Shown: positions 6,434 through 8,172 of the stretch, in pieces
Layout: each line of letters starts with the position of its first letter
Numbering within the stretch: position 1 is the first letter of the stretch
Assembly: GCA_036169815.1 (NCBI GenBank)
Contig: JAVHOA010000109.1
Location: 1-8,172, forward strand
Direction: 5' to 3'
Length of the DNA stretch: 8,172 nt
From: Hydrocurvibacter sp036169815
GTDB lineage: Bacteria > Campylobacterota > Campylobacteria > Campylobacterales > Sulfurimonadaceae
The notes under the pieces: model-generated
Told to the model about the DNA's origin: nothing
Seen by the model: only the letters and a program-made list of their open reading frames with translations
Databases searched by the model: none
Position numbers and translations under genes: made by a program

Positions 6434-6437
6434 AGGA
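6434..6437 (+). promoter_or_regulatory. Ribosome binding site deciding the thiG start
   Basis: AGGA at 6434-6437 is nine bases before the ATG at 6447 but directly abuts the ATG at 6438. The spacing rules out the upstream ATG and selects 6447. Confidence 0.7.
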
Positions 6438-6446
6438 ATGAATTTT

Positions 6447-7223
6447 ATGCATAAATTAAAAATTGGAAAATATGAACTAGGTAGTCGTCTCATCGTTGGA
6501 AGCGGAAAATATACAGATTTTGAAACCACCAAAATTGCCACTTTAGCATCGGGTAGTGAGCTCATCACTGTTGCAGTGCGTCGCCTTAACATCACAGACC
6601 CTGCAAAAGAGAATCTTCGCGATACCTTTCGTGGAACCAATGTCAAATTTCTTCCAAACTCTGCTGGATGTACAACGGCCGAAGAAGCAATCACAACTTT
6701 TCGTCTCACCCGTGAAGCAACAGGAATCGATCTTATCAAACTTGAAGTGATTGGGGATACGCAAAAAACGCTTTACCCCGATGTTTTAGAAACCATAAAA
6801 GCATGTGAAATCCTTGCACGCGATGGCTTTACTATCATGGCATATACCTCAGATGATCCAATCATGGCAAAACGTCTTGAAGATGCAGGAGCAGCAGCTG
6901 TAATGCCACTCGCAGCCCCTATTGGAAGCGGTCTTGGGATTCAAAACCCTTATAACATCGTGTTTATCCGTGATGTTCTTAAAGTACCTGTGATTGTGGA
7001 TGCTGGTATCGGCTGTGCGAGTGATGCAGCGTATGCGATGGAGCTTGGTGCTGATGGCGTTTTAACAAATACTGCCATTGCACAAGCAAACGACCCCATC
7101 ATCATGGCTGAAGCGATGAAACACGCAGTTATCGCAGGGCGTATGAGTTACCTCGCAGGAAGGATTCCAAAACGCCCTTATGCTACAGCCTCTTCACCAA
7201 TTGATGGATTGATTCAGTTTTAA
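6447..7223 (+). CDS. thiG: Thiazole synthase ThiG
   Basis: A 258-residue (beta/alpha)8 enzyme that builds the thiazole phosphate of thiamine from deoxyxylulose-5-phosphate, dehydroglycine and ThiS thiocarboxylate. Numbered from the chosen start, it shows IGKYELGSRLIVGSGKY (6-22), VAVRRLNI (43-50), NSAGCTTAEEA (71-81), IKLEVIGD (97-104) with K98 as the expected Schiff-base lysine, MPLAAPIGSGLGI (153-165) and VDAGIGCASDAAYAMELGADGVLTNTAIA (184-212). An earlier in-frame ATG at 6438 would add three residues but touches AGGA, so 6447 is preferred. None of thiS, thiF or thiH is adjacent here. The 50-bp gap after purN is AT-rich (TATAAA at 6409-6414, TAAAAT at 6418-6423) and may hold a promoter, with no certain element. 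No terminator follows; the stop overlaps that of the convergent gene. Confidence 0.95.
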   Translation: MHKLKIGKYELGSRLIVGSGKYTDFETTKIATLASGSELITVAVRRLNITDPAKENLRDTFRGTNVKFLPNSAGCTTAEEAITTFRLTREATGIDLIKLEVIGDTQKTLYPDVLETIKACEILARDGFTIMAYTSDDPIMAKRLEDAGAAAVMPLAAPIGSGLGIQNPYNIVFIRDVLKVPVIVDAGIGCASDAAYAMELGADGVLTNTAIAQANDPIIMAEAMKHAVIAGRMSYLAGRIPKRPYATASSPIDGLIQF

Positions 7224-7492
7224 ACTTCTAGCTTTTTAGAGAGATGGGTCATAAGCAAGAGCTTTCCCATCCCCTCAAAAAACTTCTCAATTCCCATATT
7301 TTCAGCAGTAACAGCTTTCTTTAAAGCTGTCAAAAATACAAAAGTAGCTTCTGGCGAAGCCTGCGTATAAGTATCAATAATCCATTCAAAAGAGAGTGAA
7401 TGCAGTGTGCCATTCACATCAAAATCAATTGTAGAAATAGGATTGATTCCCTTATCTTTTAAAATCTCTAAGCACTCGGCTTTTACATTCAT
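7220..7492 (-). CDS. Small conserved-looking protein of unknown function (90 aa)
   Basis: I do not recognise this protein. From the ATG at 7492 it is 90 residues, beginning MNVKAECLEILKDKG and ending SKKLEV. It has no signal peptide, transmembrane segment, cysteine cluster or clear motif. Residues 16-40 (INPISTIDFDVNGTLHSLSFEWIID) read as beta strands, and 45-85 as amphipathic helices (FVFLTALKKA, IEKFFEGMGKLLLMTHL). The open frame extends upstream to 7576, but those codons run through the promoter, and GGGAG (7503-7499) sits six bases before the 7492 ATG, so the shorter form is preferred. A -10 on the minus strand (7540-7535) gives about a 36-base leader. Its stop overlaps the thiG stop, convergently. 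Promoter, ribosome site and codon use support a real gene. Confidence 0.75.
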   Translation of the reverse strand: MNVKAECLEILKDKGINPISTIDFDVNGTLHSLSFEWIIDTYTQASPEATFVFLTALKKAVTAENMGIEKFFEGMGKLLLMTHLSKKLEV

Positions 7493-7534
7493 TTTTCTCT
7501 CCCAAAGTGACTTTGCAAGTCTCAATTTTGTAAA

Positions 7535-7564
7535 ATTATACCTTTTTAGAAAAAAAATGCGCAA
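7535..7564 (-). promoter_or_regulatory. Promoter for the 90-aa gene (TTGCGC-N18-TATAAT)
   Basis: On the minus strand TTGCGC (7564-7559), an 18-base T/A-rich spacer and TATAAT (7540-7535) preceded by GG. The same GGTATAAT form appears at both promoters near 3613-3644. It is back-to-back with the tRNA promoter, with five bases between the two -35 boxes. Confidence 0.6.
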
Positions 7565-7569
7565 ATGTA

Positions 7570-7598
7570 TTGACAAATGATTATAAATTAACTATAAT
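7570..7598 (+). promoter_or_regulatory. Consensus sigma-70 promoter of the tRNA cluster
   Basis: TTGACA (7570-7575), exactly 17 bases, then TATAAT (7593-7598): both hexamers perfect. Transcription should start near 7605-7607. The stretch TTCGCCTC (7599-7606) after the -10 is relatively GC-rich for this genome, like the discriminators of stable-RNA promoters under stringent control in other bacteria. Confidence 0.85.
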
Positions 7599-7607
7599 TT
7601 CGCCTCA

Positions 7608-7635
7608 CTAATCAGCGATGGAAATCCTGAATTAG
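7608..7635 (+). other. Leader hairpin before the first tRNA
   Basis: CTAATCAG (7608-7615) pairs with CTGAATTAG (7627-7635) with one bulged A (7631), giving eight pairs around an 11-base loop. It begins almost at the predicted transcription start and precedes tRNA-Pro by ten bases. No T-run follows, so it is not a terminator. It may be a 5'-leader fold or processing site. Confidence 0.5.
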
Positions 7636-7645
7636 CTGAATAGGT

Positions 7646-7723
7646 CGGGGTGTAGCTCAGTATGGTTAGAGTACCTGGTTTGGGACCAGGGGGCCGAAGG
7701 TTCGAGTCCTTTCACCCCGACCA
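7646..7723 (+). tRNA. tRNA-Pro (anticodon TGG)
   Basis: Full cloverleaf with encoded CCA. The acceptor CGGGGTG (7646-7652) pairs with CACCCCG (7713-7719), followed by A73 and CCA. Anticodon stem CCTGG/CCAGG (7674-7678, 7686-7690) with TGG at 7681-7683. T-arm GAAGG-TTCGAGT-CCTTT. First tRNA after the promoter. Confidence 0.96.
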
Positions 7724-7748
7724 CTTTTATATTTTTTATTGCATTTAT

Positions 7749-7826
7749 GGTGGGATTAGCTCAGTTGGTTAGAGCACTGGTTTGTGGTGCCGGGGGTCAC
7801 GGGTTCGAGCCCCGTATCCTACCCCA
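7749..7826 (+). tRNA. tRNA-His (anticodon GTG)
   Basis: The eight-pair acceptor typical of tRNA-His: GGTGGGAT (7749-7756) with ATCCTACC (7816-7823), including the G-1:C73 identity pair, then CCA. Anticodon GTG at 7784-7786 in loop TTGTGGT. T-arm ACGGG-TTCGAGC-CCCGT. The anticodon stem has two G-U pairs. Confidence 0.96.
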
Positions 7827-7836
7827 TAATTTAAAA

Positions 7837-7842
7837 TATAAT
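7837..7842 (+). promoter_or_regulatory. Possible internal -10 element between tRNA-His and tRNA-Arg
   Basis: TATAAT at 7837-7842 in the 50-base AT-rich spacer, 35 bases ahead of tRNA-Arg(TCG). No -35 can be recognised in the tRNA-His 3' half, and the element could be chance in such AT-rich DNA. Confidence 0.3.
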
Positions 7843-7876
7843 AGATTTATAAAAAAGAAAGATATTTGTGCAGTAC

Positions 7877-7953
7877 GCGCCCGTGGCTCAACTGGATAGA
7901 GTATCGGACTTCGGATCCGACGGTTATAGGTTCGAATCCTATCGGGCGCACCA
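7877..7953 (+). tRNA. tRNA-Arg (anticodon TCG)
   Basis: The acceptor GCGCCCG (7877-7883) pairs with CGGGCGC (7943-7949), then A and CCA. Anticodon stem TCGGA/TCCGA with TCG at 7911-7913. T-arm with TTCGAAT loop. It would read CGA and CGG codons. Confidence 0.95.
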
Positions 7954-7971
7954 AATTAGTCGTCGATAGAT

Positions 7972-8048
<77 letters not shown>

Positions 8049-8068
8049 CTTTAAATACAGCAGTACAC

Positions 8069-8087
8069 ATTTGGAAAAGTTCCAAAT
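8069..8087 (+). other. Spacer hairpin between tRNA-Arg and tRNA-Leu
   Basis: Perfect 8-bp inverted repeat ATTTGGAA (8069-8076) / TTCCAAAT (8080-8087) with a three-base loop, five bases upstream of tRNA-Leu. Only TTA follows, so a rho-independent terminator is unlikely. A processing structure in the polycistronic tRNA precursor is a reasonable guess. Confidence 0.55.
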
Positions 8088-8091
8088 TTAT

Positions 8092-8172
8092 GCGGACATG
8101 GTGAAATTGGCAGACACGCCAGACTTAGGATCTGGTGCCGCAAGGTGTGGAGGTTCAAGTCCTCTTGTCCGC
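8092..8172 (+). tRNA. tRNA-Leu (anticodon TAG), 3' end cut by window
   Basis: Class II tRNA: acceptor GCGGACA (8092-8098) with TGTCCGC (8166-8172), anticodon stem CCAGA/TCTGG with TAG at 8126-8128, a long variable arm around GCCGCAAGGTG, and T-loop TTCAAGT. The discriminator base and CCA lie beyond the window. Confidence 0.95.

Noticed and set aside
1314..7223. A functional thiamine system linking YjbQ and ThiG
   Set aside because: They lie on opposite strands in different operons, and the thiamine role of YjbQ is itself uncertain. Proximity alone is not evidence.
7243..7271. GATGGG ... AAGC-AAGA-GCTT ... CCCATC imperfect hairpin just after thiG, considered as a terminator
   Set aside because: It lies within the 90-aa coding sequence, is interrupted by unpaired bases and has no T-run on either strand.
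7493..7576. Extending the 90-aa gene to the upstream ATG at 7576 (118 aa)
   Set aside because: The extra codons run through the -10 and -35 elements and into the tRNA promoter, while a strong ribosome site precedes the 7492 ATG.

Overview
The window reads as ordinary chromosome of a Campylobacterota (Epsilonproteobacteria) species, most like a Sulfurospirillum-type free-living member. This rests on AT-rich coding sequence, tightly overlapping operons, a recurring GGTATAAT -10 element with a poorly conserved -35, and protein sequences close in style to Campylobacter homologues (PurN, KdsD, RarA). The genus is an inference from sequence character, not from a search.

Layout. Positions 1-86 are the 3' end of rplT (ribosomal protein L20), closed by a strong rho-independent terminator (98-129). 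This lies head-on to a four-gene operon on the minus strand, which reads from 3606 down to 118: kdsD (arabinose-5-phosphate isomerase) - rluB-type pseudouridine synthase - yjbQ/UPF0047 - rarA. Every junction in it is a 1-4 nt stop/start overlap. A 71-bp divergent promoter region (3607-3677) separates it from a plus-strand run: an uncharacterised P-loop ATPase (3678-4412), nnrD (bifunctional NAD(P)H-hydrate repair, 4415-5842) and purN (GAR transformylase, TTG start, 5839-6396), followed after 50 bp by thiG (thiazole synthase, start placed at 6447). A 90-codon gene of unknown function converges on thiG with overlapping stops (7220-7492, minus). The window ends in a tRNA cluster, Pro(TGG)-His(GTG)-Arg(TCG)-Arg(TCT)-Leu(TAG), with the last tRNA cut at the window edge. 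A textbook TTGACA-N17-TATAAT promoter with a GC-rich discriminator precedes it.

How the genes relate. Most are housekeeping: Kdo/LPS precursor supply, 23S rRNA modification, replication-fork maintenance, cofactor repair, purine and thiamine synthesis, and translation. I see no defence system, mobile element, CRISPR array or biosynthetic cluster. The two points least explained by standard annotation are the P-loop ATPase locked into an operon with nnrD, and a dispersed palindrome (core TTACATGTAA, consensus about GGCTTACATGTAAGC). The palindrome recurs inside coding regions of rarA (twice, 33 bp apart), nnrD and purN, with degenerate copies elsewhere, far more often than chance would give.
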